This document shows, piece by piece, positions 9,550-18,733 of a stretch of DNA of 64,000 bases. The position numbers were made by a program, and so were the translations under genes. The notes beneath the pieces are model-generated. The model did not search any database, was not told where the DNA came from, and saw only the letters and a program-made list of their open reading frames with translations. Each line of letters opens with the position of its first letter. Positions within the stretch are counted from its first letter, which is position 1. The DNA comes from Kordia sp. (GTDB lineage: Bacteria > Bacteroidota > Bacteroidia > Flavobacteriales > Flavobacteriaceae), in assembly GCA_002733415.1 (NCBI GenBank), contig NVVR01000001.1:10493-74492 (forward strand), given 5' to 3'.

Positions 9550-9585
9550 AAACCCCATAAGAATAACTCTTATGGGGTTTTTTTT
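9550..9585. terminator. Bidirectional rho-independent terminator
   Basis: Arms AAACCCCATAAG (9550-9561) and CTTATGGGGTTT (9569-9580) form a perfect 12-bp stem with a 7-nt loop; T run on the plus strand, and AT-rich sequence on the other side. It separates the convergent permease and propeller-lipoprotein genes. Confidence 0.85.
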
Positions 9586-9605
9586 ATACTATTTGAAATT
9601 TTTTA

Positions 9606-10868
9606 TTATAAATCATAAATTACATATTGAATAACAGCGTTTTTTATGTCTGTGTTTATCCAACTAATTACTAATTGAGATGAATTAATAGCTTTAATTA
9701 CAGCATGATCATTATTAGTTTTTTTAACACTTATTTCTGTTGTTTTTAACATAGAGCTAGCATTCCATTCTTGCATCACAATTTTAGTATATCCTTTTTT
9801 GTTTACTTCATAATATTCTTCATAAACAATATAGTAATTACTATTTGCAGCAACCATTTGCGGATGACTTCCTGTTTTACTAATCAATTTTTTGTTGCTT
9901 GAAGTATTTGTTTTGAAAAAGATACCAGAATTTGTTTCTGTATCCGTAAACCAAACGGCTCCTGATTCATTTGTATTTGTAGCTAGTGAAGGGCCTGTAT
10001 GTGGACAACCGTTTACTTGCCAATTGTCGGCGTATATAGAACTTGCTTTGCTAAAGGTAGCTCCATTATCAATTGAAGAAGTAGAATACATGTCACGAAC
10101 TTCAGTACTCTTATCAGCAAGAATAGATGGAAAGCCAGATTCGGTAGGAGCTATTAAATTTCTGAAAGCAATCTGAATAGTTCCATTATTTCCTACTTCA
10201 ATATCAGTTCTACAACATTGACATACTGAACCTTCTAATGCAGTTTTATTTTGAAATGTATTAGTGGGATCTGTTTTTGCAAAATAGAGTGTTTGACCTT
10301 GTCTGTCTTTATGTAGTTTTCTGTTATCTAACCATGAAATACCTAACGTTCCATTGGCTAATTGAGCGATGTCAAAATAGCTCTGACTTGTACCGGTGGT
10401 ATCAGCTACTAATTGTTGTTTCTCACTCCAAGTGCCTCCTTTGTTAGTTGATGTAGTATAGTAAACAGTACCTCCATACATTGATTTGCTATTTTTTGAC
10501 TTTACTCTAAATACAGCATACAAAACACCTTTTTTTGTGATCCCGACCTTTGCCATACTTTCCGCATGTAATTGTAGTCCTTTGGCAGGAGTAATAATAA
10601 TTGGTTGTTCAAATGCATTCGTTATTGGGTTTAAAAAAGCGAGTTTTAATGAGGTCTCTTTTTTATTTTCACCATGTTCCGTCCAACTAATTAGTTGCTC
10701 TTCTTTAGAAGTAAATAGGAATACCCCTTCAGAGTTTACGTCTTTATTGGTAAGTTGTATAACTTCTTTTTGAATTGTATTCTTAGGTAACTCAACACTA
10801 TTTTTTTTCTCTTGGCAGGAAGAGAATATAACAGTAACAAATAGGCAAAACAGACTATAGTTTTTCAT
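9606..10868 (-). CDS. BNR/sialidase-like beta-propeller lipoprotein with CQCC and GCPHTGP motifs
   Basis: A 420-residue lipoprotein: the signal peptide ends in FSSC with Cys18 as the lipidated residue. The body has BNR/Asp-box-like repeats (for example STNKGGTWSEK and SIDNGATFSK), so it folds as a sialidase-like propeller. The usual sialidase catalytic residues cannot be confirmed and glycosidase activity should not be assumed. Two striking motifs are conserved in a wider family I recall: CQCCRTD (about 217-223) and NGCPHTGPSL (about 285-294). The clustered cysteines suggest metal binding or a redox centre; that is inference. It is the last gene of a three-gene minus-strand unit after a TonB receptor (55-nt gap) and a small Cys/His protein. 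Confidence 0.75.
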   Translation of the reverse strand: MKNYSLFCLFVTVIFSSCQEKKNSVELPKNTIQKEVIQLTNKDVNSEGVFLFTSKEEQLISWTEHGENKKETSLKLAFLNPITNAFEQPIIITPAKGLQLHAESMAKVGITKKGVLYAVFRVKSKNSKSMYGGTVYYTTSTNKGGTWSEKQQLVADTTGTSQSYFDIAQLANGTLGISWLDNRKLHKDRQGQTLYFAKTDPTNTFQNKTALEGSVCQCCRTDIEVGNNGTIQIAFRNLIAPTESGFPSILADKSTEVRDMYSTSSIDNGATFSKASSIYADNWQVNGCPHTGPSLATNTNESGAVWFTDTETNSGIFFKTNTSSNKKLISKTGSHPQMVAANSNYYIVYEEYYEVNKKGYTKIVMQEWNASSMLKTTEISVKKTNNDHAVIKAINSSQLVISWINTDIKNAVIQYVIYDL

Positions 10869-10923
10869 GAAGGTATTTTTTTTAAAGGAGTAAAGACTTA
10901 TCCCTATACTCCTTTTTAATTTA

Positions 10924-13221
10924 TTATAATTTATATTTTAACCCAATTACAATAGTTTTTGGGTTACCTGGAGTATAAGTAGTTTTTCCCCAAGCTGTAT
11001 TAGCTCTTGTGGCATATAACTTATTAGTGAGATTCATTACATTCATCCAAATTCCAAAATGAGCTGTATCATAGCCTAAACGTGTATTTAAAGTATCGTA
11101 CCCTTCATAGGTGAATTCATTTTTCTGATCGGTAAAATATTCGCTTACATGTTGCCATTCTACACCAATTCGGAATCCTTTTAAAAATGGAGTGCTGTAG
11201 TCAATTCCTGTATTCGAAACCCATTCAGGTGCTCCTGGCATTTCATTACCACTAAAGTCATTATTATCACTAACTACACCATCAACTATTTTTGTTATAA
11301 AACTGGTGTACTCATGTTTTGAAAATGCAGTATTATAACGAACTGTTAAACTTTTAATAGGGTTTACTTTAATCCCTAATTCAACTCCTTGATGCTTTGT
11401 TTCTCCTACATTTTTATTTTCACGAGTAGTAATCCCATTAACCTTTGTAGAAACAGAAACCACTTCATTTTTTCCATGTAAGGAATACAGTGAAAAATCG
11501 ATATAGATCTTGTTTTTCAATAAACTCATCCAACCTCCTAATTCATAATTGTTAAATGTGGTTGAATCTAATAAGGGGGCATCATCTTTTCTGAATAAGT
11601 CACTAATACTTGGTGGAATAAAACCAATACTATAATTAACGTATGCACCAATTTTTTTTGTGAAATTATACGTTAATCCAATTCTTGGAGTTACTGCTGT
11701 AAATGATTCTTTAGCGTCTGCAGATGAATAATCTGAGGCTGAATCTAATTTGTTTTTAAAATTATAGCTATACACGTCATATCGCAAGCCGGCATTTACT
11801 TTTAAACTAGTTATGGGTTCAAAATCACCAGTAATAAAAGCTCCAGTATTTACAATGTCAGCTGAATAATCTGATTTATAAACACCAGTTGCGGTGTAAG
11901 AGTCAAAATACCCCGATGCATTTCTGTTTACATCTAAAATTTCTGCATTAAATGTTTTTGGGCTAAAATCAACATTTCCACCTAAACTAATATTAGTACT
12001 CAACTTCTTGAAACTAATGTTGTGCTGTAAGTAGGCTGCATAGCTATTAAAACTATTGTCGTTTAGTTCACCAATGGTTGTCTCTTCAAAAGCAGTATCG
12101 CTAGTAATTCTGTAACTTGGATTTTGTTTCATGGTATTATCACGATACACTAAACTCAAACTAGTATTGTTTTTAGGGTTCCATTTATGTAAAAAAGTAG
12201 AATTTACACGAAGTGATTTAGCATCTCTAAATGTAAAAGTGTGGTATGAAGAATAATCTCTGTTGTTAAATTTTGTTTCATCTAGATCCCCACTCATTTC
12301 ACTAAAATAATCGACATAAGTTAATGAGTTAGACCAGTTTAATTTGTCAGAAAACTGATGAGTGATTTTACTAGTAATCGCATTTTTAGTATAATTTCCA
12401 TACTCACGAATACCATTGCTGATTTTAGACTTGTATCCACTAACAGCAATTCCAGTTTTTTTATAAGTAGCAGCTATTTTGGCATCGGTTCTAAAATATC
12501 CTTTATTATCCATACGAACACCAAATTGTCCTGTAAGGGTAGGAGATGGGTTTTCGGTAATAAAATTTATCGCGCCACCAATAGCTTCACTACCGTAAAG
12601 TGCAGAATATGGGCCACGGATAACCTCAATAGTTTTGGTTGCTTCCATATTCATTTCCAATAAAGCATTATGGTTGAAAACACCATTTGGTCTGATAGGA
12701 ATACCATCTTCTAAATATAAATATACTCCTTTGGTAGAAATAGGTTGTCGGATAGACATCATGTGTTGTTCATTTCCTAAATCAACCATATGAACTCCGC
12801 TTTGTTGATTTAAAACCTGATCGACCGAACTTGGGTTTACTGCAGCTATTGTTTTAGCAGATATAGCAGCAATAGCTACAGGGATTTCTTTCCTTTTTTG
12901 AACAGTTCTAGAGGCACTAACAACTACTAAATCTAAATCGTTAGTTTTTGGTTCCATGATAACGACCATGTTTTTGGTTGCCTTTACTGTAATCGTTTCA
13001 TGGGATTCATGTGTAAATGTTAACAATTCATTTTTGGAAGTCACATCTAAAGTGAATTTTCCTGAAGTATCAGTAGTAGTTGTGTTCCCTGATACTGAAG
13101 TAACTTGAACTACAGCTAATGGATTAAAATCGTTTCTGACAGTTCCTGTAATTGTGGCTGTTTGTGCATTAGTAATTAATGTGAATATACACATACAAAT
13201 GCTTGAAAATATAGTTTTCAT
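10924..13221 (-). CDS. TonB-dependent outer-membrane receptor
   Basis: A 765-residue receptor: signal peptide 1-19, a CarboxypepD_reg-like domain about 20-100 (TATITGTVRND...), a plug domain about 110-235 with VIRGPYSALYGSEAIGGAIN, then a 22-strand barrel ending GLKYKL. It imports an unknown ligand using TonB energy. No SusD partner is adjacent, which argues against a polysaccharide locus. Its neighbours are a small protein with CNGKCH upstream and a Cys-rich propeller lipoprotein downstream, so metal or metallo-ligand uptake is a reasonable guess. The 139-nt spacer before it holds three hairpins, which may tune its expression. Confidence 0.93.
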   Translation of the reverse strand: MKTIFSSICMCIFTLITNAQTATITGTVRNDFNPLAVVQVTSVSGNTTTTDTSGKFTLDVTSKNELLTFTHESHETITVKATKNMVVIMEPKTNDLDLVVVSASRTVQKRKEIPVAIAAISAKTIAAVNPSSVDQVLNQQSGVHMVDLGNEQHMMSIRQPISTKGVYLYLEDGIPIRPNGVFNHNALLEMNMEATKTIEVIRGPYSALYGSEAIGGAINFITENPSPTLTGQFGVRMDNKGYFRTDAKIAATYKKTGIAVSGYKSKISNGIREYGNYTKNAITSKITHQFSDKLNWSNSLTYVDYFSEMSGDLDETKFNNRDYSSYHTFTFRDAKSLRVNSTFLHKWNPKNNTSLSLVYRDNTMKQNPSYRITSDTAFEETTIGELNDNSFNSYAAYLQHNISFKKLSTNISLGGNVDFSPKTFNAEILDVNRNASGYFDSYTATGVYKSDYSADIVNTGAFITGDFEPITSLKVNAGLRYDVYSYNFKNKLDSASDYSSADAKESFTAVTPRIGLTYNFTKKIGAYVNYSIGFIPPSISDLFRKDDAPLLDSTTFNNYELGGWMSLLKNKIYIDFSLYSLHGKNEVVSVSTKVNGITTRENKNVGETKHQGVELGIKVNPIKSLTVRYNTAFSKHEYTSFITKIVDGVVSDNNDFSGNEMPGAPEWVSNTGIDYSTPFLKGFRIGVEWQHVSEYFTDQKNEFTYEGYDTLNTRLGYDTAHFGIWMNVMNLTNKLYATRANTAWGKTTYTPGNPKTIVIGLKYKL

Positions 13222-13232
13222 TATTGTATAAT

Positions 13233-13342
13233 GCGTTACCCTTAGGTAATGCGTAAAGTTTATGAATTAATAAAATAAATAGGTTTGTATATGGGTTAAT
13301 CCCATATACAGTAGTGCTATAAGTAGCTAATGCGACTTATAG
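13233..13342 (-). promoter_or_regulatory. Three consecutive stem-loops in the leader of the TonB receptor gene
   Basis: In transcript order: CTATAAGT pairs with ACTTATAG (13317-13324 with 13335-13342); GTATATGGG pairs with CCCATATAC (13287-13295 with 13301-13309, 5-nt loop); GCGTTACC pairs with GGTAATGC, with one wobble (13233-13240 with 13245-13252). None is followed by a clear U run on the minus strand, so they look more like RNA processing or regulatory structures than terminators. No known riboswitch was recognised. Confidence 0.4.
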
Positions 13343-13360
13343 TGAAAATCTATGAATATA

Positions 13361-13747
13361 TTAAGCAATAAACTTTGGAGGTTGGAAAAAGGAAGTAGCA
13401 TAAGTGTCAATAAAAGAGTTTAATTGACTATAAATAATAGAATTGTATATTTTGAAATTTCTTTTTTGAAACTGAATAGTCTGAGCTAGAAAAGGAGCTA
13501 CGGGATATTCTTTCATATTTAAGGGAGGCACAGTTTGTTTTTGATCTATACCATCATTAGCTTTTTTTAGTTCTTTCGCTAAATGACATTTACCATTACA
13601 TTGTAGTACCGGTTTTGCTTTGTTTTCACAAAGTTCTGAAACAATATAGTCATAGTCAATGTAGTATACTATAACCGGAGTTATAGGTTTTAGCATTGCT
13701 ATAACGTACAATAATGTAAATAATATGCCGAATACTTTTGTCTTCAA
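13361..13747 (-). CDS. Small membrane-anchored Cys/His protein (CNGKCH motif)
   Basis: A 128-residue protein of unknown function. It starts with TTG (no ATG fits before the hydrophobic segment), and residues 5-22 form a signal anchor or signal peptide. After it come SELCENKAKPVLQCNGKCH, three cysteines and a histidine in a compact pattern, then LAKELKK and a polar tail ending FFQPPKF. Similar small proteins occur widely in Bacteroidetes near TonB receptors, from memory; none is characterised to my knowledge. Metal binding (copper or heme are candidates) is inference from the CxxxCH arrangement. A good promoter lies just upstream and the TonB receptor follows 139 nt downstream. Confidence 0.75.
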   Translation of the reverse strand: MKTKVFGILFTLLYVIAMLKPITPVIVYYIDYDYIVSELCENKAKPVLQCNGKCHLAKELKKANDGIDQKQTVPPLNMKEYPVAPFLAQTIQFQKRNFKIYNSIIYSQLNSFIDTYATSFFQPPKFIA

Positions 13748-13767
13748 TTATTGAATTTAAAACGTCG

Positions 13768-13798
13768 CAAATTTAAGTAATGGAAGCTATATATAAAA
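13768..13798 (-). promoter_or_regulatory. Bacteroidetes-type promoter for the small-protein/TonB/propeller operon
   Basis: Read on the minus strand: -33-like TTTT (13795-13798), 19-nt spacer, then -7 box TAAATTTG (13768-13775), an exact TAnnTTTG match. The predicted start of transcription is about 13760, some 13 nt before the TTG start codon. Confidence 0.5.
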
Positions 13799-13812
13799 CG
13801 AATAAAGATAAT

Positions 13813-16158
13813 TTATCGCTCAATAGTAATATTCCTTTTTAATTCATTCCCTAGAGCATCAACTACTGTGATAGTATGTTTTCCTGTAGTTGGTAATACT
13901 CCAATTTCATGGAAGGTTTCTGTAGTTTGGATAAACACATTATCTATATACCAAAATACTTTCGTTTCAGGTTTGACATGAGCAATTTTTAATATTAACG
14001 GATTTGTTTTTTCATATTCATTTTTTGCTAAAATGATTTTACTATTATTCTTAGGGAAAATAAAGTCCATTGTCTGAACAGTTTCTTGTTTACAGTCAGG
14101 ACGTAATTTAGGGAGTGTCTTGTAATTTGCGTGGTGTTTTTTATAATACCATTCTTGTAAAGGAGGAAGTGTAAACCATGAAATATTTTCAATATTATCA
14201 AGTGTTTCACATGAAGTGTTTACTCTGTAGTTACTGTTTTTGTCGATATGAATTAAGTAATGAAATGGACATGCTTTAAAACGATTCCCTACACGAGGAA
14301 TCCAGCTTTTGGTAGTTGCACATAATTCGGTAGCAAGATAGCCACTTTGAGTACAAGTGTTAACTTCAACTAGTTCGTCATACGGTTTTGAAAACCAGGT
14401 TGATTTTGGAAATAGATTAAACACATCAAATAAAACTGGGGCGGCACTGTTTATACCTGTTAAGTCAGGTCGTCCTTCACCATCGGCATTTCCTACCCAA
14501 ATGCCAACAACAATATCTTTAGTAACACCAATAGCCCACGCATCGCGATTTCCAAAACTAGTACCTGTTTTCCAAGCAATTTCATTTGATGAATCATAAA
14601 ACTTCCATGCTTCATCGCCTTGAGGACGATTAACTTCTTTCATTGCTTCAAAAGCTAAGTAAATACTGCCTGCATCAAAAATTGTTTTCTCTAGTGTTAA
14701 TTTTCCGAAATCGGTAGTTTGGTTTTTTATAAGTGATGATTTACCGAATTCTTTAGTGTGGTATTCACTAGAGGTTTCAGTATAATGATTTACCGTTCCT
14801 GCTAATGATGCGTATGTATTGCACAAATCCCATAGGCTGCTTTCTGCACCACCAAGAATTAACGATAGTCCGTAATGACCTGCTCCTCTATTGATGTGTC
14901 TTAGCTTAAATTTCCTTAGTTCATCATAAAATCGTGCTAACCCATATTGATGTAACATTCTTACAGCAGGGATGTTTAGGGATTTTGCTAATGCTTTTTT
15001 AGCCGATACGGCTCCAGTATATTGTAGGTTAAAATTCTGAGGAGTATAATTGGCAATAGTTGTTGGTATATCTGTCACTAATGCATTCGGTAGTAGTTCT
15101 CCTTTGTCAAGCATAGCCATGTACAATAACGGCTTTAAAACACTCCCTGTACTTCTTGGGGCATCAATTATGTTTACATCTTTCTGGTTTTCTTTTGTGG
15201 TTGATGTGTTTCCAACATAGCCCAATACTTTTTTAGTTTTTACATCCAGTACCAGTACAGCCATATTATGAACTTCATTTTGTTTTAAGATGGCATGATG
15301 TTGTTTAACAATATTGTTTATACTTTCTTGAGTGTTGTATTTAACAGATGTTTTTATACGTTCTCCTTTATTCGATTTTGCTATTTTTTGTAATAAATGT
15401 GGAGCAATTTGTGGTAGTGGAAATGGTTTTTGTGGGAGTGTTTCTTGTATCGCTAACTGATAGGTGAGGGTGTCAATTATTTTTTGTTGACATAATTTAT
15501 TTAATAAGCGATTTCTTTTGTTGAATAATTTCTGTTGATTTTTACCGGGATATATTAAGCTAGGCGCATTAGGAAGTACTGCTAAAGTAGCACTTTCTGC
15601 CCATGATAATTGATACGGTTGAACCCCGAAATAGCGCCATGACGCCACATCAATACCGACTACATTCCCTCCGAAAGGAGCGTTGGAAGCATAATAGTTT
15701 AAAATTTCTTCCTTTGATGTGCTTATTTCTAATCGTGTTGCTAGTATAAGTTCTTTTAATTTTTCAAAATAAGTTCTTGATTTCCCATTCCTAGATAATC
15801 GGATAACTTGTTGTGTAATAGTACTCCCTCCACGAACAACAGATCCTTTATTAAGATTCGATTTTAAAGCTTTAAATATTGAAACAGGGTTAAAGCCTGG
15901 GTGTTGATAAAAATATGCGTCTTCAAATAGTACTATACAGTGTTTAAATTTTGTAGGAACAGAATCACTTTTTGGAAATCGCCATTGTCCGTCACTTGCA
16001 ATTTGTGCGCCTAGTAAATTCCCTTCAGTACTCTCTATTACTGTTGCTGTAGGGGAGTTGAATAATTTTTTAGGTAAGCAAAAAGCATAGAAAATTAACC
16101 CAATAATAAATAAGGTTGATTTAATTTTGTGTTTTTTTAAATAGAATATTAAGTTCAT
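13813..16158 (-). CDS. pbpC: Penicillin-binding protein 1C (bifunctional transglycosylase/transpeptidase)
   Basis: A 781-residue class A PBP. There is one N-terminal membrane anchor (about 11-29); a GT51 glycosyltransferase domain with the catalytic Glu in FEDAYFYQHPGF (Glu79) and GGSTITQQ; a transpeptidase domain with SVLK (Ser339, Lys342) and KTGTSFGNRDAW near 530; and a C-terminal BiPBP_C beta domain ending in a basic stretch. It polymerises and crosslinks peptidoglycan in the periplasm. I chose the ATG at 16158; the frame also offers an upstream TTG at 16182. PbpC genes usually sit next to an alpha-2-macroglobulin gene, and here one is found on the same strand but 3 kb upstream, after an inserted block. 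Confidence 0.93.
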   Translation of the reverse strand: MNLIFYLKKHKIKSTLFIIGLIFYAFCLPKKLFNSPTATVIESTEGNLLGAQIASDGQWRFPKSDSVPTKFKHCIVLFEDAYFYQHPGFNPVSIFKALKSNLNKGSVVRGGSTITQQVIRLSRNGKSRTYFEKLKELILATRLEISTSKEEILNYYASNAPFGGNVVGIDVASWRYFGVQPYQLSWAESATLAVLPNAPSLIYPGKNQQKLFNKRNRLLNKLCQQKIIDTLTYQLAIQETLPQKPFPLPQIAPHLLQKIAKSNKGERIKTSVKYNTQESINNIVKQHHAILKQNEVHNMAVLVLDVKTKKVLGYVGNTSTTKENQKDVNIIDAPRSTGSVLKPLLYMAMLDKGELLPNALVTDIPTTIANYTPQNFNLQYTGAVSAKKALAKSLNIPAVRMLHQYGLARFYDELRKFKLRHINRGAGHYGLSLILGGAESSLWDLCNTYASLAGTVNHYTETSSEYHTKEFGKSSLIKNQTTDFGKLTLEKTIFDAGSIYLAFEAMKEVNRPQGDEAWKFYDSSNEIAWKTGTSFGNRDAWAIGVTKDIVVGIWVGNADGEGRPDLTGINSAAPVLFDVFNLFPKSTWFSKPYDELVEVNTCTQSGYLATELCATTKSWIPRVGNRFKACPFHYLIHIDKNSNYRVNTSCETLDNIENISWFTLPPLQEWYYKKHHANYKTLPKLRPDCKQETVQTMDFIFPKNNSKIILAKNEYEKTNPLILKIAHVKPETKVFWYIDNVFIQTTETFHEIGVLPTTGKHTITVVDALGNELKRNITIER

Positions 16159-16312
16159 TAGCAATTTGAAGTCAGTATTCAAGATACTATACTCAAGTGT
16201 GTAAGCTGCAAATTAGCAATAACACTTAGATAGATTATAGGTGGATAAAAATACAATTAAAGTTGTTATTAATTGTCTATTTTTAGCATTCAATATCTAG
16301 TAGTTATTTGTC

Positions 16313-17821
16313 ATGAAAAAATCAACAGTGCAACGTATTTCTCAAGTACTATTTCCTATAGTTTTTATGTTATTTTCTACAGTATTGAATCCAAGTGAAG
16401 AAAATCCGTTAATAGGGAAAATGTTGGGAGTTGCTATTTGGATGGCAGGTTGGTGGATAACAGAGGCAGTTCCAATTGCAATAGCGTCATTGTTGCCTTT
16501 AGTATTATTTCCTTTGACAGGTATTTCGAGTGGTAAAGTAGTTTCGGCGAGTTATGTAAACGATATTATTTTTTTATTCATAGGTGGTTTCATCATTGCT
16601 TTAGCGATTGAAAAATGGGATGTTCATAGAAGAATTGCATTACGTACTTTGTTGTTTTTTGGAAAAGGATTATTTTCAGTATTAGTAGGCTTTATGGCTA
16701 TTTCAGCTTTTTTATCCATGTGGATTTCTAATACAGCAACTACTTTACTAATGTTGCCATTAGTCCTTTCTGTAATAGATGAACTAGAAGCATTGTATTC
16801 GAAAAAGGAAATGGGTAAGTTTAAAATTGCGTTACTACTTGGTGTGGCCTATTCATGCTCTATTGGTGGGATTAGTACCCTAATAGGAACCCCTCCGAAT
16901 TTGGTGTTTATTAAAACATTTTCTAACGCTTATCCTGATGCACCAGAAATTACGTTTGCTAATTGGTTGTTTTTTGCACTCCCAATTACAATAGTGTTAT
17001 TTATTTCCGCTGTAATAGTGTTGTATTTTTTGTTTAGGCCAAGTAAAAATATTAAGCCAATTCAACCTTCTTTTTTTGAAGAAAATTATAAAGCATTAGG
17101 AAAACGAACGTATGAACAAACAATGATATTGGTTTTATTTACATTGTTTGTAGTACTGCTTGTTTTTAGAGCTGATATCGTCATCGGGAATTTTAAAATA
17201 CCAGGGTGGCGAAATTTATTTGCGCAACCTAGTTATATTGTTGATGCTGTAGTGGCTATTTTTATTACGATATTATTATTTATAATTCCATCGAAAAATA
17301 ATGCTAAAAAGTATTTAATGGATTGGAAAACAGCAGTTAAGTTGCCTTGGGGAATTGTATTGTTGTTTGGAGGTGGCTTTGCTTTAGCAAAAGGATTTCA
17401 AACATCTGGGTTATCAGAATGGATTGGAGAAAAGTTAACAGTATTATCAGGAAGTCCGATACTAGTAATCATTTTAGGATGTGCGGTATTGATGGCTTTT
17501 TTAACAGAGTTCACGTCTAATGTTGCTACTACTCAGGCACTATTACCTTTGAGTATTGCACTGTCAACCTCATTACAAGTACATCCATTGTATTTAATGA
17601 TTCCCTTAACAATGGCAGCCTCTTTAGCATTTATGTTACCCGTGGCAACAGCACCAAATGCGATTATTTTTGGGTCAAATCAGTTAAAAATAAAACAGAT
17701 GTTATTGCCAGGTTTTATACTGAATTGTATAGGGATAATAGTGATTACTTTTATGATGTATTACTGGGGGAGTTATGTGTTTGATTTGAGTCCGGGTATT
17801 CTTCCAGAGTGGATGAAATAG
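16313..17821 (+). CDS. DASS/SLC13 family sodium-coupled anion (dicarboxylate) transporter
   Basis: A 502-residue inner-membrane carrier with about 11-12 hydrophobic segments in two inverted halves. The two SNT-type motifs are visible: SNTATTLLMLPL in the first half and SNVATTQALLPL in the second; GGISTLIGTPPNLVF and LPVATAPNAIIFG also match DASS transporters. It likely imports di- or tricarboxylates, or possibly sulfate, with sodium; the substrate cannot be settled by eye. It is transcribed divergently from pbpC with a 154-nt gap and converges on a GNAT gene 7 nt beyond its stop. It belongs to the block that separates pbpC from the macroglobulin gene. Confidence 0.92.
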   Translation: MKKSTVQRISQVLFPIVFMLFSTVLNPSEENPLIGKMLGVAIWMAGWWITEAVPIAIASLLPLVLFPLTGISSGKVVSASYVNDIIFLFIGGFIIALAIEKWDVHRRIALRTLLFFGKGLFSVLVGFMAISAFLSMWISNTATTLLMLPLVLSVIDELEALYSKKEMGKFKIALLLGVAYSCSIGGISTLIGTPPNLVFIKTFSNAYPDAPEITFANWLFFALPITIVLFISAVIVLYFLFRPSKNIKPIQPSFFEENYKALGKRTYEQTMILVLFTLFVVLLVFRADIVIGNFKIPGWRNLFAQPSYIVDAVVAIFITILLFIIPSKNNAKKYLMDWKTAVKLPWGIVLLFGGGFALAKGFQTSGLSEWIGEKLTVLSGSPILVIILGCAVLMAFLTEFTSNVATTQALLPLSIALSTSLQVHPLYLMIPLTMAASLAFMLPVATAPNAIIFGSNQLKIKQMLLPGFILNCIGIIVITFMMYYWGSYVFDLSPGILPEWMK

Positions 17822-17828
17822 ATTGAAT

Positions 17829-18341
17829 TTATTTTATCCAATCTTCTTTAAGTACCTCATAACGTCTATCCATACATTTATCTTCATCATTATAAAAGTC
17901 TCTGACGGGACTCATAAACTTGTCTAATATTTTAGTAGAACCAATATTTTCAACATATACATCAGCAGTTATTTTAGTACACCCTTTTTTTATAAAGCCA
18001 TAATCTAATAACCCTTTTGTTATTTCTGTTCCATAACCAATTCTCCAGAATTGTTCGCGCAAACGATAACCTATTTCGTCGTCGTTTTCATCATTTTTCA
18101 AGTAAGCACATAAGCCAATAAAGGAATTGCTTTTTTTTTCAACAATAGCCCATACATTTTTATACGGACTGTCTGCTTTACCTGAAATTAATTTATCTAA
18201 AAAAGCATCACTTTCAGCTCTTGTCATCACTGGTCTTGGTATCGGATCCATGACATTTGGGTTACTCATCATGTCGAAAAACGGATCAATATCTTGAGGG
18301 GTGAGTATTCGTATGGTTAATCGTTCTGTTTCAAAAATCAT
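17829..18341 (-). CDS. GNAT family N-acetyltransferase (RimJ/RimL-like)
   Basis: A 170-residue acetyltransferase of the Acetyltransf_3 type. It opens with FETERLTIRILTPQDIDPFF, contains the strand IGLCAYLKN, and has EIGYRLREQFWRIGYGTE as the acetyl-CoA binding motif region, then ADVYVENIGSTKIL. It transfers acetyl groups to an unknown amine, perhaps a protein N-terminus or small molecule. The ATG at 18341 is preferred over the GTG at 18359 because alignable sequence starts with MIFETERL. Upstream is a short dispersed repeat. Confidence 0.88.
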   Translation of the reverse strand: MIFETERLTIRILTPQDIDPFFDMMSNPNVMDPIPRPVMTRAESDAFLDKLISGKADSPYKNVWAIVEKKSNSFIGLCAYLKNDENDDEIGYRLREQFWRIGYGTEITKGLLDYGFIKKGCTKITADVYVENIGSTKILDKFMSPVRDFYNDEDKCMDRRYEVLKEDWIK

Positions 18342-18357
18342 ATTTATTATTAATAAC

Positions 18358-18380
18358 ACTTCGACAAGTTCAGTGTGACA
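18358..18380. repeat. Dispersed intergenic repeat (CTTCGACAAG...GTGTGACA type)
   Basis: The sequence ACTTCGACAAGTTCAGTGTG (18358-18377) matches a short repeat that I recall as common between genes in Flavobacteriaceae (CTTCGACAAGCTCAGTGTGAC). CACT and AGTG at its ends can pair. Confidence 0.5.
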
Positions 18381-18393
18381 TTTGTTTTAGGAG

Positions 18394-18702
18394 TTAATTG
18401 CCAAATTCATATTCGCGTTCCACTTTACAAATCCTAACTTTATACCAAGAGTACCAATCAGATTTTCCTTTTTCTTGGGCAAAAAGATGCGCTGAATTTT
18501 CTTTCCAGTTTTTTATTGCGTCTAAACTCTCCCAATAAGAAACTGTAATACCGATAGTTTCTTTAGCAGATTCGATACCGATATACCCAGGTTGTTTTTT
18601 GGCTAAAGCTTCCATTTGTTCGGCCATTTTTTGGTAACCACTATCATCATCTTGTTGTTTAGAAGTGAAGATTACTGCGTAGTATGATTTTGTGTCTTGC
18701 AT
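18394..18702 (-). CDS. Antibiotic biosynthesis monooxygenase (ABM) domain protein
   Basis: A 102-residue ferredoxin-like fold protein of the ABM/YgiN family: YYAVIFTSKQ strand, MAEQMEALAKKQPGYIGIES, then GITVSYWESLDAIKNWKEN and a C-terminal DWYSWYKVRICKV. Members include cofactor-free monooxygenases and heme-degrading enzymes (the IsdG group). The conserved W-E-S-L-D-A-I-x-x-W is clear, but the substrate is unknown. It lies between the GNAT gene and a broken DUF559 gene. Confidence 0.85.
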   Translation of the reverse strand: MQDTKSYYAVIFTSKQQDDDSGYQKMAEQMEALAKKQPGYIGIESAKETIGITVSYWESLDAIKNWKENSAHLFAQEKGKSDWYSWYKVRICKVEREYEFGN

Positions 18703-18733
18703 TTATAAATCGTCTGTAAAATGTTCGGTTGGT

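Noticed and set aside
9606-10868. Calling the propeller lipoprotein a true sialidase
   Set aside because: BNR-like repeats alone do not establish catalysis; the arginine triad and nucleophilic Tyr could not be confirmed, and the Cys motifs are unusual for the family.
12358-12663. Plus-strand frame opposite the TonB receptor
   Set aside because: It is the antisense shadow of a well-conserved plug and barrel region.
16158-16182. Upstream TTG start for pbpC
   Set aside because: An ATG 24 nt downstream fits the family length and membrane anchor better.
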